This document shows, piece after piece, positions 29,737-39,024 of a stretch of DNA of 64,000 nt. Source of the stretch: Isotricha intestinalis. Its lineage: Eukaryota; Ciliophora; Litostomatea; Vestibuliferida; Isotrichidae. The notes under the pieces are model-generated. The model ran no database searches. It had not been told where the DNA came from and saw only the letters and a program-made list of their open reading frames with translations. The stretch covers positions 1 to 64,000 of the forward strand of contig JAJJLU010003491.1 in NCBI GenBank assembly GCA_023807065.1, read 5' to 3'. The translations under genes and the position numbers were made by a program. Each line of letters opens with the position of its first letter. Within the stretch, counting starts at the first letter, position 1.

Positions 29737-30630
29737 TTATTTTCCGGCGTAAATTTGGAAAGCATAACCTAATAAAACACAGCCCAAAATAAAACTTAAG
29801 GAACTTTCATGTAAATTTTTAATAACAATATTACCAAAATAAACTCCAATAATACAAGTTAAAATTAGAGCAAAACAAGAACCTAAAAGAACTCCTCTAT
29901 AATTAAATATTGAGCCCATAATTAAACTACTCCATTGAGTTCTATCACCAAATTCACTTAACATCATTCTTTTAAATATCATGCAAAATATTTTAAAATC
30001 TATTGTTTCTTCTTTTATTTTTTGTTCTTCTTCTCTTCTCTCTTTTTCATAAATATCTTCTATATTATTTTTTTCAACATAAGAAAAAGATTTATTATTT
30101 TTAAATTTATTATTATTAGTGTTGTTATTATCTTTCTTTAAAAGAGGTTGTTCATTTTCATCAATTTCATCTTCTTCTTCTTCAATAATAGCTAATTCAG
30201 TTGTTTTAACAGGAGAACTAAATCTTAGATTTTGTTCATTATTATTATTAAAATTTTTATTTGCTGATAATAATTCACTTTCAAAAGTTTCTTTTTTTGT
30301 TCTAAAAATTTCTCCAAGTAACCAAATACCATAAACTAAAAAAAATAAAATACCACAATAATCTATTAAATTTTTATATAACATATAATCTATTGTCATT
30401 CCTATAGTTATTGCTGTTATATTCATTATTAATTCTGCAAACATTGAAGAAAATAATATTGTTACTTTGTTTGCTTTTAATTGAAGGATTATTAACATTA
30501 TAAATGTTTTATCTCCTAATTCTGCTAAAAAAGTTAATATAAATGATTGAATTGTAGATAATTTAAATGATAAAATAAATTGTTTTTCTATATATTCAGG
30601 ATTTGGATTTATTGGATTTGTTGAATTCAT
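29737..30630 (-). CDS. TMEM165/Gdt1-family cation transporter
   Basis: A 297-residue membrane protein of the UPF0016 family. Two signature motifs, each in a membrane helix, are present: ELGDKT near residue 36 and EFGDRT near 226, matching the E-x-G-D-K/R-T/S consensus that binds the transported ion. Hydrophobic segments fall into two groups of three, split by a hydrophilic loop (about residues 115-210) rich in Asn and Glu. Family members exchange Ca2+ or Mn2+ for H+ at the Golgi and affect glycosylation; that is the likely role here. Synonymous codons change from A-ending in the first half to T-ending in the second. Confidence 0.93.
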   Translation of the reverse strand: MNSTNPINPNPEYIEKQFILSFKLSTIQSFILTFLAELGDKTFIMLIILQLKANKVTILFSSMFAELIMNITAITIGMTIDYMLYKNLIDYCGILFFLVYGIWLLGEIFRTKKETFESELLSANKNFNNNNEQNLRFSSPVKTTELAIIEEEEDEIDENEQPLLKKDNNNTNNNKFKNNKSFSYVEKNNIEDIYEKERREEEQKIKEETIDFKIFCMIFKRMMLSEFGDRTQWSSLIMGSIFNYRGVLLGSCFALILTCIIGVYFGNIVIKNLHESSLSFILGCVLLGYAFQIYAGK

Positions 30631-31417
30631 TTTTTATATTTGGTTTAAAAAATATAATTTACTATTTTTGTTTTTTTATTTTTTGGTTATTAGAAATAAA
30701 TTGAAAATATTTATATTTAAAATGTTTTTTTTCAATAAACTCAAATTTTTATTTTATTTAATAAATTTTTACATGACCATTTATACTACAAAATAAGAAG
30801 AAATAATAGAACTAATATTTATTATATATATTCTTATTTTTATTAATTCTTATTTATTCCTCAAAATCATTCAGAGGAAAATAATTTTAACAGTAGCATT
30901 TAAACTTAATTCACCTTTTTCAACATAATCAAAGAAGAAACATATTTAATTGAATAAATCTTTATTATGATAAATTCTCTAAATCATTTTTTTTAGCAAA
31001 ATGAGTTAATCTTAAATATTGAAAGCAAATCAAGAAATCAAAAATACAATAATAACTCTATTTAAAAAAAGGATAATTGTATCTTAATTTATAAATTAAA
31101 TATAAATTTCTTCAATAAAAAAATATAAAACTGATTTTTTTCCATTATTCTATTCTTTTTTTACTTTTTTTCAAAATATTATACACAAATAAAATGTATT
31201 TATAGGCTTTCTTTTATTCTAATATTCATTATATATTCCTACTTTTTAAATTAAATAGTATATCTATGTTTATTATTGTTCCTTTGAAATTTAAAACTTT
31301 CTGAATTTTTAGAAATATTCAAGTTTTGACAGAAACATTTTATATTTTATTAATAATATATTTCTTTCTCTTTGTTTTAATATATAATAAAATAAATAAA
31401 AATTTAAATTAAAAATC
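30631..31417. other. Intergenic with a short coding relic
   Basis: About 790 bp between two minus-strand genes. It is featureless apart from the relic annotated at 30850-31000. Confidence 0.5.
30850..31000 (-). pseudogene. Short decayed gene fragment
   Basis: On the minus strand one frame reads FFDYVEKGELSLNATVKIIF followed by L-stop-MILRNK-stop, with codon use (GGT GAA TTA AGT TTA AAT GCT ACT GTT) like the 3' parts of real genes here. The internal stop is TGA. Upstream the same frame continues for about 20 codons with TAA and TAG stops. It probably is the tail of a lost gene; the family is not recognised. Confidence 0.35.
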
Positions 31418-32839
31418 TTAAAACGATATATCTCTAAAAATATAAATATCATTTTTTAAAATATTAAGAGCTCTATATCTAAATCTTTTAGGGAAATTTT
31501 CATTTAAAGGAATTTCCATTTTTTCTCCCTTTTTATTAACCATAAAATAATTATTTAATTCAAAACCTTTGATAATTCCAATATCATCTTTATCATATCC
31601 TAATCTAATTCTGGAAAAATCACTCCATCCTAATTTATAAAAATACTCATCATTATCATCATTAATTATTTTTAAATTATCATTATCATCTATTGACCAT
31701 TTACCTCTTTTTAATTCAATTATACCATTCTTAATACCTTGTTTAATTTTAGCATTTTTAAAATAAGGAGTTGTCATTGTATAGACTAATCCATTTGGAA
31801 AAAATCTTAAAACTCGATAAAATATAAAAACTGAAGAATGATATTCTTCTCCAAATTTTAATACTGGTCTTATACTTTTTACTTTACAATAATAGATTCC
31901 TCCAAATCTTATTCTTTTTTTATTTTTTAATAAATCTAAATTATTTAAAAATTGAGATTTTATTGTTTTTTGCTTTATTTGATATAAGTTACTATTTATA
32001 AATATTGCATTTACATAAATTCTTAAATGTTCATTATTAAAACTGTAATCATTATAAATTGTCTTATATAATTTTTTTGAGCATAAACCTAATCTTCCTA
32101 AAATAAAAACATCAACATATGAAAAAATAAAATTTCTTAATGATAAAGGTAAAAATAATATTTTTTGTAGAATTACTTTTTGTATTGAATTTGGCTTTGG
32201 AATTTGATTGTTAATTAAATTATATTCTTCTGATTTCTTTAAATATTCTATATCATTTTCTTCATAATGATTTAAATACATTGAAAAAAATTTCTTTTCT
32301 TTTTCTTCATATCTTTTATTAAATTCATTTGATAATAATAATTGAATAGTGTTTGAATCTTTATTTTTATTCTTTTTTTGATGAAGTTCATTTTTTATTT
32401 TTGAATATAATTTTTCTTTGTCAAATGATGATAAAGCATCTTTTAAATCTATTATATTTGTTCCATTATTAATAAAAGCCCATACATTAATTAATAGATT
32501 TTTTTGATTTGTTGAAACTTTTTCTTCTGATATATAAAATCTACTTTGAATTATAAATCTTTCAATTAAATTTTGATTTTTTTTCATTATTTGAACTTTA
32601 TTTTGATTATTTAAATTCTCCATTATTTTATCTTGTATTTTCTTTAAATTTTCTTCTTTTGTATAATTTTCTAATAAAAAATAAATTTTTCCTTTATTAT
32701 AATTTCCATAAGTAAAAAGACTTTTTAATTCATTTGTTGAATAAAATTCATAAATGTAATTTTTTTCTAGAAAAATTTGATTAAATAATTCTTGGTTTAA
32801 AACTTCAATTTCTTCTTTTGAAAAGGTTTTTTTTTCCAT
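31418..32839 (-). CDS. FBXO9-like F-box protein
   Basis: A protein of about 473 residues if started at the ATG at 32839 (MEKKTFSKEEI), preferred over an upstream ATG at 32875 that would add a 12-residue hydrophobic stub. The F-box is near residues 230-265 (LPLSLRNFIFSYVDVFILGR through LCSKKLY). The following region matches the FBXO9/Pof7 family: IRFGGIYYCKVKSIRP, YRVLRFFPNGLVYTMTTP and a beta-rich end with RGKWSIDDND. F-box proteins bind SKP1 and recruit substrates to SCF ubiquitin ligases; FBXO9 members target signalling components. The N-terminal half is helical and Asn/Lys-rich, taking the place of the usual TPR-like part. The substrate is unknown. Confidence 0.82.
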   Translation of the reverse strand: MEKKTFSKEEIEVLNQELFNQIFLEKNYIYEFYSTNELKSLFTYGNYNKGKIYFLLENYTKEENLKKIQDKIMENLNNQNKVQIMKKNQNLIERFIIQSRFYISEEKVSTNQKNLLINVWAFINNGTNIIDLKDALSSFDKEKLYSKIKNELHQKKNKNKDSNTIQLLLSNEFNKRYEEKEKKFFSMYLNHYEENDIEYLKKSEEYNLINNQIPKPNSIQKVILQKILFLPLSLRNFIFSYVDVFILGRLGLCSKKLYKTIYNDYSFNNEHLRIYVNAIFINSNLYQIKQKTIKSQFLNNLDLLKNKKRIRFGGIYYCKVKSIRPVLKFGEEYHSSVFIFYRVLRFFPNGLVYTMTTPYFKNAKIKQGIKNGIIELKRGKWSIDDNDNLKIINDDNDEYFYKLGWSDFSRIRLGYDKDDIGIIKGFELNNYFMVNKKGEKMEIPLNENFPKRFRYRALNILKNDIYIFRDISF

Positions 32840-32875
32840 TATTAAAAAATGATATAAAAAAATTAAAATAATCAT

Positions 32876-34274
32876 TGTTTTAAAAAAATTAGGAAAAATT
32901 TTAAAATGTGAAATAAATTTTTAATTTAGAAAGAACAATTTATATAAAATAGAAAGTATAAAATCTAAAGGCTCATTAAAATATTAATCAGCTATACATA
33001 TTATCAAGAAAAATATCTTTATTTCTTTAAGATTTATTTTCATATAATGAAAATAAAGATGAATATTTAAGGGTCATAGAAAAATGACCCAAAGAAAATA
33101 AAGGTATTGATTATTTTTGAAAAAATTTGGCAGATTTTATCTTAGTAAATGGAAAAGGATTTTATATTGTGAAAAATCAAATAAGAAAATATATTTAATA
33201 AAAATGATTATATATTAATATTTAGATTTTTGAAAATTTTGGTATAATAAAATAATAAAATATTAACAAAAATCTTTGATAAAAAACATAAAAGATATAA
33301 ATTATTAAATCAATATAAAAGGATAAATATATTAAAAATCACTTTATTATATTTTGCCAATAAAAAAAAAAAATTGTTTATCCCTTTGTCTAATTAAAAT
33401 AAGATATAATACAATTATTTATAATTTTCCAGAAATTGGAATTCAATTTTTTACTTATCTAAATAGTTTATTTTTAATTTTTTAGATTGTGATTCTATAG
33501 TAATTTTGATATTAAAAGAAGATAATTTTTTATTATTTGATATTTTACTATTCAATTATCTGATTTCGCTATTACAACTTTTTAACAAAAAAGAAAATAA
33601 ATTAATATAATTAAAAAAGATACAAATAATTATATTATAATATTCAAAAAATTGATATTTTTCTTGGGATATATTTAATATTATATGATTACTAGAAATT
33701 CATTGATTAAAAAAGATATAATAAAATATAGTAGATAATATAGAAAAAAGTATATCTAAAGGATTAAAAGAAATTAAGTAATGAATGTGAATCAAAAATT
33801 AAAAGATTTGATTGTTTCTTTATTTATTATGATTATAAAAAAGATCTAATATTCTTGTACTTACAAATAATAAATGGATAATTATTAATCAAGTTAAAAT
33901 AAAAAAAATTAGAAATATAAATAAAGAGATGTATAAAAGCAATAGTTGAATTTCAATAAATAGAATCTTTTTCATTTTTAGAGAAAAAGAAATTTTTATT
34001 TAATTTTTTTGGATAATTCCTATGAAAGGAGAATTAAAAACTAATAAATCCCTATTTATTTAAAATAATAAATGAAAAAAAAGACACCTTTTTCTGTAAA
34101 ATAAATTTATATTATATATATCACTTTGTTTATTTAAAAAATTATAAATTAAATTTAAATTCTTTGATTAATTATAATAAAACTTTCATTTTTAAAATTA
34201 TTTATTAATTTCATTTTTTAAAATTTCATCCCTAAGAATAATTTAGAAATTTTTGATATAAATAGTGAAAAAAT
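32876..34274. other. Intergenic, about 1.4 kb, mostly featureless
   Basis: AT-rich with stops in all frames. It contains the hairpin at 33071-33090. The right end leads into the MORN relic, and some coding-like snippets (for example near 33110-33180) may be older parts of it, but no homology is visible. Confidence 0.4.
33071..33090. other. Perfect 7-bp hairpin
   Basis: GGGTCAT, a six-base AGAAAA loop, then ATGACCC. A GC-containing perfect stem stands out in this composition. It lies in a gene-free stretch; it could be part of a small RNA or chance. Confidence 0.5.
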
Positions 34275-34871
34275 AACTATGTTCAGAATTATTTTTTCAA
34301 CAGAGAATAATTACAGGAATAAATAATGAATATTATGGAGAAATAGATAATCAAGGTGAAAAAATAGGATTTGGTATACAAAAATGGAAAGATGAAAGTA
34401 TATTCAAAGGAAATTTAAGAAAAATTAAAGCAAAAGGATGGAGAACATTCAATCATTCACAAGGCAATATACATAAAGGAATTTGAAAATGACAAAGCAA
34501 ATGATAATGGAGAATATTATCAGTAAAATGGAGGCATCTATTCTGGATAAAAAATAATAAATTGGATGGATACCGAGAATTTTTGTAGAAAGAAAGAAAA
34601 AATTTTGTGGACTTTATAAAGATATAAAAAGCATTGTTTTGGAATTTATTTTTAGTCAAATTAGCAAATGTTTATAGGATTTTGGAATAATGGTAAATAA
34701 GATGGAGTTGGATTAAAGATAATAATATTTTATATGGAAAATGGAAGGACAAAAATAACTGAAATTCTTTCAGAAGAAGAAATTATTAATTGTTTCAATT
34801 CATTTGAAGCTAAATATATTCAAAATTTCAATGGGATAAAGAAAGAATTAAAAGTTTTATTAATAACATAA
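34275..34871 (+). pseudogene. Decayed MORN-repeat protein
   Basis: It reads NNEYYGEIDNQGEKIGFGIQ, then KGNLRKIKAKGWRTF; after one frameshift near 34480, EFENDKANDNGEYYQ-stop-NGGIYSG-stop, and later MFIGFWNNGK-stop-DGVGL. These are MORN units (YxGxxxxGKxxGxGxxxxxxG). MORN proteins bind membranes or scaffold signalling proteins. Six internal stops after the shift (four TAA, two TAG) all sit where Gln is expected, for example GK-stop-DGVG for GKQDGVG. A coding-like tail ends at TAA 34869. With these stops and a frameshift it cannot make the protein under the standard code. Confidence 0.75.
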
Positions 34872-34967
34872 AATAAAATGGATAAATTTTAATTTTTTTT
34901 GTATATAAATTGTTTCTTTTTAATTATATTAAATAGATTTTTTTTTCCTTCTAAAAAAGAATTATTT

Positions 34968-34999
34968 ATTGGGATTGAGGATCGGCCCCAATACCCAAT
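34968..34999. repeat. GC-rich inverted telomere-like motif (left)
   Basis: ATTGGG and CCCAAT ends enclose GGGATTG/AGGATCG and GCCCCAAT/ACCCAAT heptamer-like units in opposite orientation, able to fold into a hairpin. It lies 104 bp upstream of the small coiled-coil gene. A related motif lies downstream of that gene at 35646-35684. Confidence 0.6.
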
Positions 35000-35102
35000 G
35001 AAGATAAGCTCAAATATTTATTATCAATTAAAAATAGTTATACAACATTAACTATTTATTTTAACTTTATAATGAAATTGTGTTTTTTGATTTGTTTAAT
35101 TT

Positions 35103-35372
35103 ATGGGAGGAAATTCTTCGAGAAGACAAGCTGAATTGCAAACAGAGGAATTAAGAAGACAAAATGAATTATTAAAAAGAAAAATTGAAAATCAAGAAAA
35201 ACTTTTAAAAATAGTTATTTTAAATACAAAAGTTTTAGTTGCAAGTTTATCAAACAGTGTAGATGATAAAAATATTATTACAAATTTAAATAAATTACTC
35301 GATCAGCAAGAACAAATATTAAATGAAAATCTTTCAGAAGAAACATCTTTTCTATCTAGAAATCCTTTTTGA
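35103..35372 (+). CDS. Small coiled-coil protein, putatively N-myristoylated
   Basis: An 89-residue protein starting MGGNSSRR: Gly2 with Ser at position 6 and basic residues after it fits the N-myristoylation consensus. Residues 8-80 are a heptad-like coiled coil (EELRRQNELLKRKIENQEKL, then LLDQQEQILNENL). It would sit on a membrane and dimerise, perhaps as a small adaptor. No homolog is recognised. It is a real gene candidate because the frame is open in very AT-rich DNA, has an ATG with an A-rich leader and ends in TGA. It is bracketed by GC-rich telomere-like motifs about 650 bp apart. Confidence 0.7.
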   Translation: MGGNSSRRQAELQTEELRRQNELLKRKIENQEKLLKIVILNTKVLVASLSNSVDDKNIITNLNKLLDQQEQILNENLSEETSFLSRNPF

Positions 35373-35645
35373 ATCTTTTGATAAATTATTCTTATTAAAA
35401 TAAAAAATTTAATGTTAGTTAAAATGTTATCTTATGAATCAATATAAAAATATATTTTTTATAATTTGTAAATCATTTTCAATAATTAAGTTTTATTTTA
35501 ATTGTAATCCTTATAATTTCTCCATTTCAATAATCTTTATATCACTTGATAAAAACTATTTATGTTTATTTTATTTTTTTTCATTTTTTCTTATTTAAAA
35601 TTATTATTTTTTATGTTATAATAATATATGATTAATCTAATGGAG
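35373..35645. other. Intergenic 3' of the small coiled-coil gene
   Basis: About 270 bp of T-rich sequence leading to the right GC-rich motif; nothing else is seen. Confidence 0.4.
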
Positions 35646-35684
35646 ATTAGGCCTAATTCCCAAATCCCCAATCCCTAATCCCTC
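35646..35684. repeat. Palindrome plus (CCCNAAT)n telomere-like array (right)
   Basis: A perfect 12-bp palindrome ATTAGGCCTAAT (35646-35657) is followed by heptamers CCCAAAT, CCCCAAT and CCCTAAT and then CCCTC (35659-35684). The heptamers resemble degenerate telomeric repeats of protists. The palindrome with flanking GGA and TCC can form a stem. Confidence 0.65.
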
Positions 35685-35825
35685 TTATTTATATATAAAA
35701 AATATTTATTTTATTATTATCCAATTCTATTTTTAAAAAAAAAATATAAAATATAGAAATAAATAAATATAAATATATAATATTATTTTATTAATACATT
35801 AAACATTGAAATTTATTTATATGGT

Positions 35826-36195
35826 CTATAATTTTATACTTTTATCTCTTCCAATACTGAATAAAGATTCTCTATAAAATGGATGATATATTTTTTTAAT
35901 ATTTACAACCTTATCTGTATGTTGTCCATTAATGTCTGAACTAAGTTTATATTCTTCAATATCAATTATATTAAAAGATTTATTATTGTAATCATCAACC
36001 AAAATAAATTTACTATTCCATTGAATAATATGTTCTAATTTTCAATTATTAATATTATAATAGACTTATATAGTTTTTATTATATAAATCCCATTTATAA
36101 ATATATCCTATAGACAAAGAAGTGCATAAATAATCATTATTTTCTTTATTATATAAAAATCCACTAAAAAGATTATCTTCCTTGTTCATGAACTA
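35826..36195 (-). pseudogene. Decayed WD40-repeat gene fragment
   Basis: The minus strand reads NDYLCTSLSIGYIYKWDLYN, then after a frameshift IIQWNSKFILVDDYNNKSF, NIIDIEEYKL, GQHTDKVVNIKKIYHPF and SLFSIGRDKSIKL-stop. These are WD40 units of a type frequent in ciliate proteins (IxxWNxKYIIVAD, SxGxDxTIKLW). The terminal stop is TAG exactly where family members have the Trp of IKLW, and TGA precedes KLEHII. The frameshift and stops make it inactive. The promoter and N-terminal part are gone. Confidence 0.7.
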
Positions 36196-36516
36196 ATTCA
36201 CAATATAATTCATACTCCTCTTCTATAAAATTATTAATTATAATGTTTTTCAATGAAAGTTGAATAAGATAATATTTGCTAGGAAAAGAATTGTTTAATT
36301 AAAATTTGATATTTTTTAAATCCAATATTTTTTTTTTTTTTAATTTGAGTTAAAAATATTTTGTTTTTCCATTTTGTATTGGTATTAGTTGAGATAGAAA
36401 AGGGTCAAATTTTATTTTTGTTATTTTATATTTTCTTCTAAATTAAATTAATTTTTTTCCTACTCTATAAATTTTTTAATTATAATTTTTTATTTGAATT
36501 TTTTAATAAAAATTCT
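36196..36516. other. Intergenic, nothing recognised
   Basis: About 320 bp between the WD40 relic and the next gene, with a long T run near 36330. It may contain the upstream remains of the relic on the minus strand. Confidence 0.4.
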
Positions 36517-37809
36517 TTGATGAAAACGAAAAAATTATCTTCTTATAATGAGAAATTTGAATTATTTTGTTTTTTTTTAAATGATATAAATAATTATTTT
36601 GAAAAAAGAATTGTTCTTGAAAAAATACCAAAGTCATTTAAAATATTAGATGAAATAAAAGAAGGAACTTCAATATATAAACTTATAAGACAAAATAATA
36701 TTGATGAAATAAATAGAAAAGAATTAGAAAGAAGAGATATCATAGATAAAAAAAGAAAAGGAATTAAACCCAAAGAATTAACACCAGAGGAAAAAGAAAA
36801 TGAAATTTTGAATGCTTTTAAAAAATCAATTAATTGTAAAAGATATATTAATCCAAGTTCTTTTGGTCAAAGAAATTTTAATGTCATTGATACTTTTTTT
36901 TCAAGTAAAAATGAAGTTTTAGAATTAAAGAATATTATAATTAAAAAAATTATAGATTTATTAAGTGAATGTGTTGATAATGTTAAAGATGAAAAAAAAG
37001 AAGTTAATCAAAAAGAAAAACAAATAATTCTAAAAAAGAAAAAATCAAGTTCTGAAGAAAAAGAAAATAAAAAAATAATTCAAATATATCAAAATTTAAA
37101 TTTATTCAATCAAAAAAGAAATAACAATATTCTTTCTTTTGAATTGAATGATGAAATGAGTGAAAAATTTTTTAATCAATTAAATCAAAATTCAAATATA
37201 ATTAAAAATGAAAAAAAAATAAATAATAAAAATATAAATAAATTCAATAAAACAAGAAATATAAGATTAATAAAAAATAATACATTTACTTCTCAAATTG
37301 ATTCAGAAAGAAATAAAATAAATTTAATAGCATCAATTGAAAAAAGAATTTTAAGTAGTAATCCAAGTTTAAAAAATAATATAAGAAAAATACCACTTAA
37401 TTTATCATCATCAAATAAAAAAAATTCTTTCAATAATTCAATAAATCCTTCTTTTAAAAATTCTTTAATTAGAAATGCACTTTCAGAAAGCAATTTTGAT
37501 TTTAATTTAGATTATATTAAAAAATTATGGAGAAATGAAAGCAATGAAAGATTAAAAAGTGATAAAAAATTTTCTACAAAATTTAGTGTTGATGGAAAAA
37601 ACTATGATTATTCTAATTTAATGTCTTTAAGACATATTAAATTAAAGACTAAAATTGCTAAATATCCTGCTTTTAGTTTAACTAAAAATGTTATTATTTT
37701 TAAAAAAGATTCTCAATTTCCTTCTTTATTATTTCCTAAAAGTAAAAAAAAAAATTTTAATATTTATCTATTAAGAAATATTCATTTAAAAAAAAAAATT
37801 AAAAAATAA
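36517..37809 (+). CDS. Unrecognised Lys/Asn-rich basic protein
   Basis: A 430-residue protein, very basic and Asn/Lys/Ser-rich. The first 150 residues appear folded and helical (FFLNDINNYFEKRIVLEKIP, then a charged segment with KPKELTPEEKENEI and a hydrophobic helix NIIIKKIIDLLSECV). The middle 150-360 is low complexity with possible Ser phosphorylation sites. The end has YDYSNLMSLRHIKLKTKIAK and a Lys-rich tail. There are no membrane segments and no family was recognised. A long frame in DNA of this composition must be coding. Initiation at the first ATG is assumed; in-frame stops upstream support it. Confidence 0.7.
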   Translation: MMKTKKLSSYNEKFELFCFFLNDINNYFEKRIVLEKIPKSFKILDEIKEGTSIYKLIRQNNIDEINRKELERRDIIDKKRKGIKPKELTPEEKENEILNAFKKSINCKRYINPSSFGQRNFNVIDTFFSSKNEVLELKNIIIKKIIDLLSECVDNVKDEKKEVNQKEKQIILKKKKSSSEEKENKKIIQIYQNLNLFNQKRNNNILSFELNDEMSEKFFNQLNQNSNIIKNEKKINNKNINKFNKTRNIRLIKNNTFTSQIDSERNKINLIASIEKRILSSNPSLKNNIRKIPLNLSSSNKKNSFNNSINPSFKNSLIRNALSESNFDFNLDYIKKLWRNESNERLKSDKKFSTKFSVDGKNYDYSNLMSLRHIKLKTKIAKYPAFSLTKNVIIFKKDSQFPSLLFPKSKKKNFNIYLLRNIHLKKKIKK

Positions 37810-39024
37810 ATTTATTTTTTATTTATGAAATCACTCTTATTCATAAAAAAAATAATAAAAAAAATTTAAAATTTTATAAGGCCTGTCCAGATTTAATTAA
37901 AAATATTATTTTTATTTATTAATTTATAATTTTGATAATTGCTTATATTTATTATGAATACAAAAGCATTAAAATACGTTATTATCTTTTTTTTTAAATT
38001 TTTATAATTTACTTTAATATAATAGAAGTTTCCTTTTATTAATTCAATATTTTGATAGTTTCTTTTATTAATCTTCATATATTTAAATTTTTCTTAAAAA
38101 AAGACATATTATATAAATAAATATGCTTCATTTTAAAATTTTTAATTTTAGAGTTGAATTTTAAACCAATATAAAATATTATTTTTTAATCATTTAATAG
38201 TTTTCCTTTTCATTTTAAGGTTTATTTTTCTTTTTTCTTCTTATTTCATAAAATGTTATGTTTTTCTTCATTAAAAAGTAAATTTGGTAAATGATGTTCA
38301 TAAAGAATTAATTTTATAAATTTTTATATTGAGATTTCATTCTTTCATAAAAAGGAAAAACGAATATAAAATAAGAATAAAATGTTATTACAATAACTAT
38401 AATATATTTTTATAGAAAAATTTATGATAAGCAAGTTACAAAGTGAATTTTCAATTTTTTAAATTAAGCATCTCAAATTTAATGATTATTCCTTAAAAAA
38501 AACAAGAAAAAATAAATCTTCAAAATTTAAAATATAACTCCCATTGAAATTAGTCTATAATATTACAATTAGAATAAATAAATGAAAATGGTTAACGAAG
38601 AAAAAAAAGAAAATATCTAAAAATATAATAAAAAAAATGATTTATATAAATAAACATTGAATTTAAGCTATTTAAAAATGAATATCTCATAACTTAAAGT
38701 TTTATTAGTTCTTCCATATATTTTATTTTATTTTCCAAAATTAAACTAATCATCTTAAACTAATATAAGAAAAAACTAAACTATACAAAAAAAACCAAAA
38801 ATATAAAAATTATTTTTTTTACCCATATGGAAAGATTTCTTTTTATAATATACTTAAAACTGGTTAAAAAATTGAAAAAACTCATAAAAACTTATTAAAT
38901 TAATTGTAATTAATGAAAATCTACTTTGGAAAAGCAATACAAATGTGAAAAAAAAAAAAAAAAGTGACAGAAAAACTATAAAAAGTGATATCTATTAAGA
39001 AAATAATAATCTAAAAAGAAAAAA
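37810..39024. other. Intergenic, about 1.2 kb
   Basis: AT-rich with stops in all frames. A GC-containing patch AAGGCCTGTCCAG lies near 37878. On the minus strand around 38190-38365 a stretch including YEHHLPNLLFNEEKHNIL looks coding between TGA and TAA stops and may be another relic, but this is uncertain. Confidence 0.4.
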
